Positions 17,019 through 25,040 of a DNA stretch of 36,077 bases are shown piece after piece. Position 1 is the stretch's first letter. The number at the start of each line of letters is the position of its first letter. The position numbers and the translations under genes are program-made. The stretch lies in the NCBI GenBank assembly GCA_037968835.1, contig JBBKWG010000128.1, positions 1 through 36,077 on the forward strand. The letters run 5' to 3'. Source of the DNA: JBBKWG01 sp037968835. Its GTDB lineage: Bacteria > Pseudomonadota > Alphaproteobacteria > Rhodobacterales > Rhodobacteraceae. The notes beneath the pieces were generated by a model. It ran no database searches, was not told the origin of the DNA, and worked only from the letters and a program-made list of their open reading frames with translations.

Positions 17019-18194
17019 TTACTGAAGGTCGGAAAAAGCAGCTTCGATCCGCTCTATCGCTTCGATCATTCTGGCGCGTGGCATGGCGAGGTTGAACCGC
17101 ATGTGACCTTTGCCGCCGGTCCCAAAAACGGGCCCAGGACTCGCGGCAATTTTGGCGGTCTTCAACAGGCGGTGTTCAATCTCACTCTGCGCCATCCCGG
17201 TGCCGCTGAAATCGACCCAGGAAAGGTAAGTCGCTTGCATGTCCATGACAGAGATTCCCGGCAGCGCACCGATGCGGTCGCGCCAAATACGGAAGTTCTC
17301 GGCCAGATAGACGCGCACCGCGTTTGACCATTCATGGCCGTCGCTGAATGCGGCCTTGATCATCATCATCCCGAAACGGTTCGGCGAACCGCTTCTATCG
17401 TTCAGGCTGTCGTCGACGGCGGACCTAAGAGTATCGTCGGGAACGATCATGATGCCGGTTTCGCCGCCAGCGGTATTGAAACCCTTGGAGGCGGCGGTCA
17501 ACACGACGAGGCGTGGCAGGCAATTTGGCGCGGCGGTGGCGGTGGGTAGATGGCGGGCTCCAGGAAACACGAGATCCATGTGGATTTCGTCGGAAATCAG
17601 GATCAAATCATGAGCAACGCAGAAATCGACGACAGCGCGAATTTCTTCGACGCTCCACATCCGGCCGCCGGGATTGTGGGGATTGCAGAACGCCAGTGCT
17701 TTTTCGGAGCCGGTAAGCTTCTTCGCCAACGAGTCGAGGTCCATGTGAAACTGGCCGTCGCGCTCGACAAGTTCGCTTTCAACTACCTTGCGGTTCATGT
17801 GCCGGATCTTGCGGTAAAATGCGTGATATACCGGCGCGAAGACGACGATTTCGTCACCCGGGTCGCTGAACGCGTCAATTGCGATCCCAAGACCGGCCAC
17901 GACGCCGTGCGTATAGCGCAGCCAGGTCGGTTCAATCTTCCAGCCGTGATTACTCGACATCCAGTCGACGACGGCGCGGTTTACGGACTCGACTTGCGCG
18001 AAATAACCGAAGTATCCGCGGTCGACCTCGGCAAGCATCGCAGTGCGGATCGGTTCGGCGGCGGCGAAATCCATGTCGGCGACCCACATCGGAATCATAT
18101 CCGGATCGTCATATCCGAAGCTCTTTGCAATGCCGTCAAACTTGCTGCAGTGCGTGTTTTTGAGCGGCAGCGGTGTGTCGAAGTCGATTGCCAT
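17019..18194 (-). CDS. PLP-dependent aminotransferase/C-S lyase, PatB/MalY type
   Basis: 391 aa fold-type I PLP enzyme. Family motifs are IPMWVADMDFAAAEPIRTAM near the N-terminus, GVVAGLGIAIDAF, NPHNPGGRMW, LISDEIHMDLVFPG, and the PLP lysine K237 in ASKGFNTAG. The combination matches PatB/MalY proteins, which split cystathionine or related cysteine S-conjugates (beta C-S lyase) rather than plain transaminases. The ATG at 18194 has GAGA seven bases upstream. An ATG at 18206 lacks a site. It is divergent from def. A link to sulfur metabolism alongside dddP is speculative. Confidence 0.88.
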   Translation of the reverse strand: MAIDFDTPLPLKNTHCSKFDGIAKSFGYDDPDMIPMWVADMDFAAAEPIRTAMLAEVDRGYFGYFAQVESVNRAVVDWMSSNHGWKIEPTWLRYTHGVVAGLGIAIDAFSDPGDEIVVFAPVYHAFYRKIRHMNRKVVESELVERDGQFHMDLDSLAKKLTGSEKALAFCNPHNPGGRMWSVEEIRAVVDFCVAHDLILISDEIHMDLVFPGARHLPTATAAPNCLPRLVVLTAASKGFNTAGGETGIMIVPDDTLRSAVDDSLNDRSGSPNRFGMMMIKAAFSDGHEWSNAVRVYLAENFRIWRDRIGALPGISVMDMQATYLSWVDFSGTGMAQSEIEHRLLKTAKIAASPGPVFGTGGKGHMRFNLAMPRARMIEAIERIEAAFSDLQ

Positions 18195-18290
18195 GTTTTG
18201 TCTCATTCAGGTCGTTTGGCGGATACCTAGCAGTCCGGCATGAGGCCGCAAGGGCGTGGCCGGGTTGCGGGACGATATCGCTTCACTTAA

Positions 18291-18821
18291 ATGAGCGTCA
18301 TGGCGCTGAAATCGATCCTCGTTCATCCCGACCCGCGGCTGAAAGTCGTTGCCGATCCCGTGCAGGGAATCGACGATGATCTGCGCCGTCTGGCCGACGA
18401 TATGCTTGAGACGATGTACGATGCGCCCGGCATAGGGCTGGCGGCGCCTCAAGTGGGTGTCGGCAAGCGGCTTCTGGTGATGGATTGCATCAAGGAAGAG
18501 AGTGTCGCGCCGCGTCCTATGGTGCTTATCAACCCGGCGGTCGTCTGGACGTCCGACGAGCGCAACGTCTACGAAGAGGGATGTCTGTCGATCCCAGAGC
18601 AATACGCCGACGTCGAGCGTCCCGCCGAGGTCGAGGTCACGTGGACCGGATTGAACGGTGCCGAGGAGCGCGAGCACTTTGCGGGGCTGTGGGCGACGTG
18701 CGTGCAACACGAGATCGACCATTTGAACGGAATACTATTCATCGACTACTTGAAGCCGCTCCGCCGACAGATGATCACCCGAAAGATGGTCAAGCTGAAG
18801 CGCGAACGGGCACGGGCCTGA
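18291..18821 (+). CDS. def: Peptide deformylase, canonical copy
   Basis: Removes the formyl group from nascent proteins. All three motifs are intact: GIGLAAPQVG (47-56), EGCLS with metal ligand C98, and HEIDH with H140, catalytic E141 and H144. 176 aa is standard length, including the basic C-terminal helix (KMVKLKRERARA). The start is ATG at 18291 or at 18300; neither has a strong Shine-Dalgarno. First of three tandem deformylase genes leading into fmt, seven bases before the next one. Confidence 0.96.
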   Translation: MSVMALKSILVHPDPRLKVVADPVQGIDDDLRRLADDMLETMYDAPGIGLAAPQVGVGKRLLVMDCIKEESVAPRPMVLINPAVVWTSDERNVYEEGCLSIPEQYADVERPAEVEVTWTGLNGAEEREHFAGLWATCVQHEIDHLNGILFIDYLKPLRRQMITRKMVKLKRERARA

Positions 18822-18828
18822 GCGGGCG

Positions 18829-19293
18829 ATGGCGCGGCTGGAGATCCTGACCTATCCCGACCCATTCCTGCGAGCGGCATGCGAACGTGTCGATTTGACC
18901 GATGTCGCGATGCGGCGACTGGCTCGCGACATGCTCGACACGATGTATCTGGCAGGTGGGCGCGGACTAGCGGCACCGCAGGTCGGCGTAGGCGTGCAGT
19001 TGTTCGTGATGGACCCGGGGTGGAAAAACGGCGTGCAGACGCCCTATGTCTGCGCCAATCCATTCGTTGCGACTCTGGGCGACGAAATGCGGGCGTGCGA
19101 GGAAGTGTGCCTGTCGATCCCGGATCGCACTACGCTGGTTTCCCGACCGGCGCGGGTTTTGCTCAGGTGGCACGATCTTGACGATGTTGGCCACGATGAA
19201 CAGCTGACAGGGGACGCCGCCGTTATTGCGCAGCACGAAGCCGACCATCTGGAAGGGCGGCTCTGCATTGATTACGCCGCACCCGAGGTGTGA
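18829..19293 (+). CDS. Second peptide deformylase paralog, probably active
   Basis: 154 aa. Motif 1 is GRGLAAPQVG (44-53). Motif 3 is HEADH (H136, E137, H140) and intact. Motif 2 reads EVCLS with metal ligand C94 present but the usual glycine replaced by V93. All metal ligands and the catalytic Glu are kept, so activity is plausible with altered geometry. It lacks the basic C-terminal tail of the first copy. Its stop overlaps the GTG start of the third copy by four bases (GTGA), indicating coupling. Confidence 0.88.
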   Translation: MARLEILTYPDPFLRAACERVDLTDVAMRRLARDMLDTMYLAGGRGLAAPQVGVGVQLFVMDPGWKNGVQTPYVCANPFVATLGDEMRACEEVCLSIPDRTTLVSRPARVLLRWHDLDDVGHDEQLTGDAAVIAQHEADHLEGRLCIDYAAPEV

Positions 19294-19787
19294 GGTTGCT
19301 ACCGTTCATTCCCTGGCCCGACGCACGGCTCAGAACGACTGCCGCGCCAGTCGGCGAAATCACCGATGGGGTTCGCGCGATCTGGGACGATATGGTCGAA
19401 GCGATGGAGGCGATGCCGGGCTATGGTCTCGCAGCGCCTCAGATTGGTGTGATGTTGCGGTTGGCTGTGGTCGATTGTTCCGAAGAGCGGGGCCGAGTGA
19501 TCCGGCTCGCGGATCCTGAGGTCGTCGCGGCGTCCAAGGAAGTCAGCGACTGGGAAGAGGCCTCGCCGAACTTGCCAAATTTTTCAGCCAAGGTCGTGCG
19601 CCCGGCGCGAGTGACCGTGGCGTTCACTGACCCGGACGGTCACCGCATACGGCAGGATTTCGAGGGGCTCTGGTCGACGAGCGTGCAGCATCAGGTCGAT
19701 CACCTGAACGGGAAGATGTACTTTGATCGCCTGAGCCGCATAAAGCGGGAGATGTTCCTGAAGAAAGTCCGGAAGGTGGCGCGGTGA
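19290..19787 (+). CDS. Third peptide deformylase-like protein, catalytic residues lost
   Basis: 165 aa with the deformylase fold evident from GYGLAAPQIG (44-53) and HQVDHLNG (134-141). The catalytic Glu of HExxH is Gln (Q135). The EGCLSIP motif has become EASPNLP, with Ser92 where the metal-binding Cys should be. It keeps the basic C-terminal helix (RIKREMFLKKVRKVAR) that in deformylase contacts the ribosome. The frame is intact from GTG to the stop, and the stop overlaps fmt by four bases (GTGA). It therefore looks like a maintained pseudoenzyme, perhaps ribosome-binding or regulatory, rather than a decayed gene. Confidence 0.85.
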   Translation: MRLLPFIPWPDARLRTTAAPVGEITDGVRAIWDDMVEAMEAMPGYGLAAPQIGVMLRLAVVDCSEERGRVIRLADPEVVAASKEVSDWEEASPNLPNFSAKVVRPARVTVAFTDPDGHRIRQDFEGLWSTSVQHQVDHLNGKMYFDRLSRIKREMFLKKVRKVAR

Positions 19788-20677
19788 AGATTATTTTCAT
19801 GGGCACTCCGGATTTCTCGGTTCCGGCATTGGATGCCTTGGTCACGGCAGGGCACGACATTGTCTGCGTGTATACCCAGCCGCCTCGTCCAGCGGGACGA
19901 GGCAAGAAGGAACGACCTTCGCCGGTTGCGGTCCGCGCTGGTGAATTGGGACTGGCAGTTCGCCATCCCGAAAACCTCAAAGGCGAGAAGGATCAGACTG
20001 CTTTCGCCGCACTGCAGGCCGATGTGGCGGTCGTCGTAGCATATGGTCTGATCCTGCCTAAAGCTATTCTGACCGCGCCCGTGCGGGGATGTCTGAATAT
20101 CCATGCCTCGCTCTTGCCACGCTGGCGGGGGGCGGCGCCGATCCACCGGGCAGTGATGGCCGGGGATGCTGAAACCGGGGTCTGCATTATGGAGATGGAG
20201 GTCGGGTTGGACACTGGACCCGTTCTGACTTGCGAGGCGACCCCAATCGGTCCCGAAGCGACCACCGGAGATCTGCACGACCGGTTGTCGGGCATGGGAG
20301 CCCGCCTGATAGTCGAGGCATTGACGACATGGCCCGCCGCGACGGCGCAGGACGAGATCGGCGCGACCTATGCCGTCAAGATCGACAAGGCGGAGGCGCG
20401 CATAGACTGGACTCGACCCGCCATCGAGGTCGACCGACTGATCCGAGGGCTTTCGCCATTTCCTGGTGCGTGGTGCGAGATTGCCGGAGAACGGTTCAAG
20501 CTTCTGCGCTCGCGCCTGGCCGAAGGTTCGGGTACACCCGGTGCGCATCTCGGCGGATTTCTAGTTGCTTGCGGGGACGGTTCGGTGCAAGTGATCCAAG
20601 CCCAGCGGCAGGGCAAGCGGGCGATGGCGGCTGACGAGATATTGCGGGGAATGGACTTTCCCCAGCATCTGGGATGA
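19784..20677 (+). CDS. fmt: Methionyl-tRNA formyltransferase
   Basis: Formylates initiator Met-tRNA using 10-formyl-THF. 297 aa. N-terminal Rossmann part begins KIIFMGTPDFSVPALDAL; the catalytic region has LNIHASLLPRWRGAAPIHRA and GLDTGPVL; the C-terminal OB-like domain binds tRNA (IDWTRPAIEVDRLIRGLSPF). The start is GTG, overlapping the third deformylase stop. Placing fmt last in the def cluster couples formylation and deformylation. About 57 bases separate it from the next small gene. Confidence 0.97.
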   Translation: MKIIFMGTPDFSVPALDALVTAGHDIVCVYTQPPRPAGRGKKERPSPVAVRAGELGLAVRHPENLKGEKDQTAFAALQADVAVVVAYGLILPKAILTAPVRGCLNIHASLLPRWRGAAPIHRAVMAGDAETGVCIMEMEVGLDTGPVLTCEATPIGPEATTGDLHDRLSGMGARLIVEALTTWPAATAQDEIGATYAVKIDKAEARIDWTRPAIEVDRLIRGLSPFPGAWCEIAGERFKLLRSRLAEGSGTPGAHLGGFLVACGDGSVQVIQAQRQGKRAMAADEILRGMDFPQHLG

Positions 20678-20734
20678 ACGAGAGTTGATGCTTGAGGCAG
20701 ATTGCGAGCCAAGGGCCGCGCAAAGAGAGGCACC

Positions 20735-20992
20735 ATGTTAATTGCATTCTGGGGATCGCTGGTGATTGGCGGTATCGTCGCCTATCTGTCCGAGAAATGG
20801 GGCTTCACCCATCACGGTTACCTTCAGGCGATCATCATAGCGTTGGGCGGCGTGGTGCTATTCTTCATGGTCCGGGTGATGTTCAACATCGGCTTTGGAA
20901 CCCATGGGATGAACGCTATCGTTGGGGCCGCCGGTGCCCTGATCCTGATCCCGTCCGAAGCGATTGCCCGCAAGCGCCGCGACCGCCGCTAG
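20735..20992 (+). CDS. Small GlsB/YeaQ-like membrane protein
   Basis: 85 aa, three hydrophobic stretches (about 2-18, 29-50, 57-73) and a basic tail KRRDRR. The pattern of short Gly-rich helices resembles the GlsB/YeaQ/YmgE (transglycosylase-associated) family, but the match is by eye and moderate. The ATG at 20735 follows AGAGAGG. It may be read through from fmt. It ends nine bases before the convergent TRIC gene, with no terminator seen. Confidence 0.65.
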   Translation: MLIAFWGSLVIGGIVAYLSEKWGFTHHGYLQAIIIALGGVVLFFMVRVMFNIGFGTHGMNAIVGAAGALILIPSEAIARKRRDRR

Positions 20993-21001
20993 GCAGGTAA
21001 G

Positions 21002-21619
21002 TCAGCGCGGTGGCCGGGATTTGTAGACCGGCAAGCTCCAGCCGAATGTCAGTGAACCGGCGCGAAGTGAAAACGTGACGACTGCGGCAAGGATCAGGAC
21101 TGGTGCAACTGGAAGGAGCGGAGACGCGATCACTCCAGCCAACGCGCCGGCTGCGGCGGCGGTAACGTACAGCTCGCCCTGACGCAAAACCATCGGAACC
21201 TCGTTGGCGACCACATCGCGCATCAAGCCGCCAAAGGTGCCGGTCAGCACGCCCATGATAAGCGCAACCGCGCCGCCGACTTCCAGGTTGAACGCCACGG
21301 CCAAGCCTGCAGGGACGGCGATGGCGAGCGCGGCGGCATCGAGCCATGCCAGCCAGCGGGCACGGCTTTCAACTAGGTGCGCGGTAAAATAGACGAGGAT
21401 CGCAGCGGCAGCGGCTACTAGCAGGATACCGGGGCGTTCAATCCAGAACACTGGGTTCCTGTCGAGTAGCAGATCACGCACGGTGCCACCGCCAACAGCC
21501 GTTAGGGCGGCGAAGAACAGAAATCCGACTATATCAAGCTGAGCACGCGATGCGGCAAGTGCTCCCGTCAGCGCGAAGACAAAGACCGAAGCGGTGTCGA
21601 GAACCAGCGCGGGTGTCAT
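21002..21619 (-). CDS. TRIC-type/UPF0126 (YicG) membrane protein
   Basis: 205 aa with about seven hydrophobic helices and an internal duplication typical of this family: GGGTVRDLLL (about 43-52) in the first half and FGGLMRDVVANEVP (about 129-142) in the second. Prokaryotic TRIC channels are trimeric cation channels. Related YicG has been linked to small-molecule transport. The ATG at 21619 overlaps the rnhA stop as ATGA, so it is the last gene of a coupled operon. Confidence 0.88.
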   Translation of the reverse strand: MTPALVLDTASVFVFALTGALAASRAQLDIVGFLFFAALTAVGGGTVRDLLLDRNPVFWIERPGILLVAAAAAILVYFTAHLVESRARWLAWLDAAALAIAVPAGLAVAFNLEVGGAVALIMGVLTGTFGGLMRDVVANEVPMVLRQGELYVTAAAAGALAGVIASPLLPVAPVLILAAVVTFSLRAGSLTFGWSLPVYKSRPPR

Positions 21620-22080
21620 ATCGCACGTTTCGCCTTGAACGGGTCCATTCCGGCGCGCGCAAGTTCGTCGGCGCGTTCGTTTTCGATGTGGCCATCGTGT
21701 CCCTTGACCCATTTCCAAGTCACGTCGTGGCGGGCCTGTGCTTCGTCGAGTCGTTGCCACAGATCGACGTTCTTTACCGGCTTTCGCGCGGAGGTTTTCC
21801 AGCCGTTCTTTTTCCACCCGTGAATCCAGTTTGTGACCCCGTTCTTCACATACGTGCTGTCGGTGATGATCGTGATGTGCGACGGGCGGGCCAGTGCTTC
21901 GAGCGCGTTGATCGCGGCAAGAAGCTCCATGCGGTTGTTGGTGGTTTCGGAATCGCCGCCTTTGAGTTCGCGTTCCTTCAGGATCGTGTCGCCGTCGCGC
22001 GCGATCATCAGAACGCCCCAGCCACCGGGGCCGGGATTGCCCGAGCACGCACCATCGGTGTAGGCGATAATTTCCTTCAT
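21616..22080 (-). CDS. rnhA: Ribonuclease HI
   Basis: Degrades the RNA strand of RNA-DNA hybrids. 154 aa, with the full active site: D9 in AYTDGACSGNPG, E52 in NNRMEL, D74 in TDSTYV, H131 and D138 in GHIENERADELA. The basic substrate-binding helix (HGWKKNGWKTSARK) is present. Its ATG overlaps the GST stop and its stop overlaps the TRIC start, both as ATGA. Confidence 0.97.
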   Translation of the reverse strand: MKEIIAYTDGACSGNPGPGGWGVLMIARDGDTILKERELKGGDSETTNNRMELLAAINALEALARPSHITIITDSTYVKNGVTNWIHGWKKNGWKTSARKPVKNVDLWQRLDEAQARHDVTWKWVKGHDGHIENERADELARAGMDPFKAKRAI

Positions 22081-22700
22081 TCCGGGATGTCGCTCAGCGA
22101 GACATAGCCGGACAGCGCGGTGACGCGTGCGAGCCAGCGGGTGATGGCCGGGAAGCGCACCATGTCAAACCCGCCAAGGGTGCCGGCGGTGTGGGTATAG
22201 GCGTAAAGCGCGAGGTCAGCGATGGTCGGTGCGTCTCCGACAATCCAGTCGCGAGTGGCGAGATGATCTTCCATCTGTTGCAGTCGCTCGTGTCCGGCAT
22301 CAAGCAATTCGGCAAGCCGTTCGGGCGTCGCAAGGTGCGCTCGGTTCGGGTAGTGCAGGAGTGCAGCGCGCACCGCGATGGTGCCTTCATGTTGATTCTG
22401 CTCCCAGAACATCCACGCCAGCGTCCGCGCGCGCGCTATCGGGTCGTTCGGGAGCCAGTCGGTTCCCTCCGCAAGATAGGTGAGGATTGCGCCGCTTTCG
22501 GGCAGGCGATTTCCGTCGGCCAGTTCCAACACAGGGAGCTTTTTGAGCGGCAGAACGCCCGCAGCGTGGGCGCGGTCGAGTTCCGGTGTCAGATATTCCA
22601 TGCCGATGTGACGATAGGACTTTCCCAGCAGAGCCAGCATCAGGCGCACTTTGTAGGAATTGCCCGAGGAGGGCATCGAATAGAGAGTAAGTTCGCTCAT
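22077..22700 (-). CDS. Glutathione S-transferase family protein
   Basis: 207 aa. The N-terminal thioredoxin-like domain begins SELTLYSMPSSGNSYKVRLM with the Ser region that usually activates glutathione, then KKLPVLELADG and the glutathione-binding PESGAILTYLA. The C-terminal helical domain contains IVGDAPTIADLALYAY. The ATG at 22700 overlaps the stop of the methyltransferase as ATGA and has a weak AAGAAAG upstream. Substrate unknown. Confidence 0.9.
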   Translation of the reverse strand: MSELTLYSMPSSGNSYKVRLMLALLGKSYRHIGMEYLTPELDRAHAAGVLPLKKLPVLELADGNRLPESGAILTYLAEGTDWLPNDPIARARTLAWMFWEQNQHEGTIAVRAALLHYPNRAHLATPERLAELLDAGHERLQQMEDHLATRDWIVGDAPTIADLALYAYTHTAGTLGGFDMVRFPAITRWLARVTALSGYVSLSDIPE

Positions 22701-23293
22701 ATTTCTTTCTTCGCAAGAAGGATGATCCAAGGGTCGACCGATCCGCTGAGACCCGCGTTTGCTCCGAAACTGCGCGACTTCACGCTGAATCCCGCGTTAG
22801 CCACTAGCGCGGTGATTTCAGCATCCTGGTAATAGGCGTAGAAGCGACCCAACCCGTCACGGTCCTCGCCGTCGCCGGTTTTGAGGCCGAGATGAAAGAT
22901 GCCGCCGGGCTTCAGCGCCGTAGCGACCCGCGCCAAGTGGGCTGGCATCTCGGACTTGGGCGCGTGGAGTAGTGAGAAATTGGCGAAAACGCCATCGTAT
23001 GACTCCAGCGCTACGAGCGCATCGAACGGAGCCACCGTGACGGCAAGACCGAAGCGCTCAAGGGCGACTGCGGCCATTTCGGGCGAAGCGTCGATGGCGT
23101 CAACATCAATGCCATTGGCGGCCATGAAAGCGGCGGACTGGCCAGTGCCGCAGCCAAGATCGAGCACGCGGGCACCTTTTGGCAAGGCATTCAGGAAAGC
23201 GGTCAGGTGCGCGTCGGGCGAGTCGAGAGCAACGAGGTCGGCGTAATCGCGGGCACGAGCGGCGTAGACGGCGAGGGTTTCGGGATCGGCCAT
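22697..23293 (-). CDS. Class I SAM-dependent methyltransferase
   Basis: 198 aa. The SAM-binding motif is VLDLGCGTGQSAAFMA (about 43-58), then the acidic VDAIDASPEM, and LHAPKSEMPAHLARVATALKPGG typical of small-molecule (Methyltransf_11/25) enzymes. The start ATG at 23293 shares one base with the stop of the upstream DUF3429 gene (TGATG). The longer open frame upstream (to 23644) overlaps DUF3429 and is not used. Substrate not predictable. Confidence 0.9.
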   Translation of the reverse strand: MADPETLAVYAARARDYADLVALDSPDAHLTAFLNALPKGARVLDLGCGTGQSAAFMAANGIDVDAIDASPEMAAVALERFGLAVTVAPFDALVALESYDGVFANFSLLHAPKSEMPAHLARVATALKPGGIFHLGLKTGDGEDRDGLGRFYAYYQDAEITALVANAGFSVKSRSFGANAGLSGSVDPWIILLAKKEI

Positions 23294-23736
23294 CAGATCA
23301 CCAGAAGCACGAGGCACGCGATGACGATCGCGGTCAGAAGAATTCGCAGGCGCATCCACCATTCTGGCGCAAGGCCCTGCCGCCAGAAGCTCCAATCGAG
23401 CGCTAGAAGGCCGAGAAATCCGGCGATGAGGTAGATCGCCGACGAAACCGGCCCGGCACCGACCATGAAGAACGCCCAGAGCGCGGGAAGGACCGACAGC
23501 GCATATCCGACAGCCGCGCGTTCGCCGCTCGCGCGGGTCGCGAAACCCCAGAGCACGCCCGACATGAACGCCAGAATGATGGTGCCGTATTGCAGAACCA
23601 CGAATGGGCCGGTGAACCGCGGCCCGAAAGTGTGCACGCCCCACGTCGCGAGGTCGGAGGAAACCAGCGTGGCCGCGCCCCAGAGGAACGGAATCAATCC
23701 GAGAACGCCAAGCAGAAGTGGGGCGCGGGGGATCAC
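23293..23736 (-). CDS. DUF3429 membrane protein
   Basis: 147 aa with about five hydrophobic helices. It begins IPRAPLLLGVLGLIPFLWGA and contains LQYGTIILAFMSGVLWGFA, both typical of DUF3429, a family of unknown function. The start is GTG at 23736, the only usual start, with no clear Shine-Dalgarno. It is the first gene of the operon through the methyltransferase, GST, rnhA and TRIC genes. Confidence 0.82.
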   Translation of the reverse strand: MIPRAPLLLGVLGLIPFLWGAATLVSSDLATWGVHTFGPRFTGPFVVLQYGTIILAFMSGVLWGFATRASGERAAVGYALSVLPALWAFFMVGAGPVSSAIYLIAGFLGLLALDWSFWRQGLAPEWWMRLRILLTAIVIACLVLLVI

Positions 23737-23795
23737 TCGCGCTGAACCGGGAAACCGCCAGCGAGAGCAGTCAGAAGAAATTGAAGGGAGATCAT

Positions 23796-23948
23796 ATGGG
23801 CCAGAAGCTATTCTTTTTCGTCGCGCCGAGACTGCGCGGGGTGTCCGCCAGTGTCAACAAATGTGGAACGAGGTTAACACGCCCGTTTGTACGGGGAACG
23901 TGCGGGGGTTCCACCCCCACTCCCCCGAGGTATTGCACGACAGGATGA
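23796..23948 (+). CDS. Doubtful 50-aa ORF with a strong Shine-Dalgarno
   Basis: ATG preceded by GAAGGGAG at five bases. The product starts MGQKLFFFVAPRLRG and ends GGSTPTPPRYCTTG, where the C-terminal part is read from the GC-rich hairpin repeat. It lies in the gap between divergent and downstream genes on the other strand. The good ribosome-binding site is the only support; composition looks non-coding toward the end. Confidence 0.2.
   Translation: MGQKLFFFVAPRLRGVSASVNKCGTRLTRPFVRGTCGGSTPTPPRYCTTG
23904..23933. repeat. GC-rich intergenic hairpin repeat, copy 1
   Basis: GGGGGT-TCC-ACCCCC (23904-23918) is a perfect 6-bp stem, followed by CCCCCGAGGTATT. A similar hairpin plus CCCCGAAATATT recurs at 31238-31275. 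Such G5...C5 / CCCCGNNNTATT elements are, from memory, frequent between genes in Rhodobacteraceae. It lies beyond the 3' end of ispH (minus strand), where it could act as a processing or termination hairpin. Confidence 0.55.
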
Positions 23949-23976
23949 AGGAGTCGTCGGCCGTCGCACTTAGGGC

Positions 23977-24927
23977 TTACGCGTGTTCTCGCAGGACGCG
24001 GGGGACCTTGAACTCGACACGTTCAACTGCGGTTTCCACCAGTTCGAGGGTGACGTCATAGCGGTCGCGAAATGCGTCGATGACTTCGTTGACAAGCACC
24101 TCGGGGGCGCTGGCACCGGCGGTTAGTCCCAAGCTTTGAATGCCGTCGAGCGCGCGCCAGTCGATATCGGCGGCACGCTGCACAAGTTGAGCATAAACGC
24201 ACCCGGCGCTCCGCCCGACTTCGACAAGACGCTTGGAGTTGGACGAATTTGGCGCACCTATCACCAGTAGCGCGTCGATCTTTGGCGCGATCTCTTTCAC
24301 CGCTGCCTGTCGGTTGGTGGTTGCGTAGCAGATGTCTTCCTTGTGGGGACCGATAATGCTTGGGAAGCGCACCTTGAGCGCCGCTACAATATCGGCAGTG
24401 TCATCGACACTGAGCGTGGTCTGGGTGATGAAGGCAAGCTTGGCCGGATCGCGAGGCGCAATATTTGCGACGTCGGTGACAGTCTCCACGAGGATGACTT
24501 CGCCTTCGGGCAACTGACCCATCGTGCCAAGAGTTTCGGGGTGTCCCGCGTGACCGATCATCACCATTTGCAGACCGTTCGCGAAATGGCGTTCGGCTTC
24601 GATGTGAACTTTGGAGACAAGCGGGCAAGTGGCGTCGACGTAGATCATCTCGCGCCGTTCTGCTTCAGCGGGAACGGCCTTGGGCACGCCGTGGGCCGAG
24701 AAGATCACCGGGCGGTCGACGGGGCAATCGTCAAGTTCTTCGACGAAGACAGCCCCTTTGTCGCGCAGTCCGTCGACGACGAATTTGTTGTGCACGATCT
24801 CGTGGCGAACAAAGACAGGCGCACCCCACTTCTCGAGCGCCATTTCGACGATCTTTATGGCGCGATCAACGCCAGCACAAAATCCGCGCGGGGCGGCAAG
24901 GTATAGGGTCAGCGCAGATCTGGTCAT
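23977..24927 (-). CDS. ispH: 4-hydroxy-3-methylbut-2-enyl diphosphate reductase
   Basis: [4Fe-4S] enzyme of the last step of the non-mevalonate pathway, giving IPP and DMAPP. 316 aa from ATG 24927, which has GGAGG five bases upstream; six upstream residues in frame are excluded. Cluster ligands C17 (RGFCAGVDRA), C101 (DATCPLV) and C200 (EDICYATTNRQ) are present, with substrate residues H46, H79, H129 and E131. It is divergent from the cytochrome c gene, 113 bases away. Confidence 0.97.
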   Translation of the reverse strand: MTRSALTLYLAAPRGFCAGVDRAIKIVEMALEKWGAPVFVRHEIVHNKFVVDGLRDKGAVFVEELDDCPVDRPVIFSAHGVPKAVPAEAERREMIYVDATCPLVSKVHIEAERHFANGLQMVMIGHAGHPETLGTMGQLPEGEVILVETVTDVANIAPRDPAKLAFITQTTLSVDDTADIVAALKVRFPSIIGPHKEDICYATTNRQAAVKEIAPKIDALLVIGAPNSSNSKRLVEVGRSAGCVYAQLVQRAADIDWRALDGIQSLGLTAGASAPEVLVNEVIDAFRDRYDVTLELVETAVERVEFKVPRVLREHA

Positions 24928-25040
24928 AGTGGCCTCCGATGCCATGACCTAAGGTGTGCAACGGTGTGCGTCCAGTCCACTTGACCTTCCAGTAGGTAGA
25001 ACCCTTATGTAGCCATTAGGTTTGTGAACGAGGTCGCGCG

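Noticed and set aside
21620..22048. In-frame extension of the TRIC gene
   Set aside because: It overlaps rnhA in another frame; the ATG at 21619 with ATGA coupling and a family-like N-terminus is the real start.
23294..23644. In-frame extension of the methyltransferase
   Set aside because: It lies within DUF3429 in another frame and lacks methyltransferase similarity.
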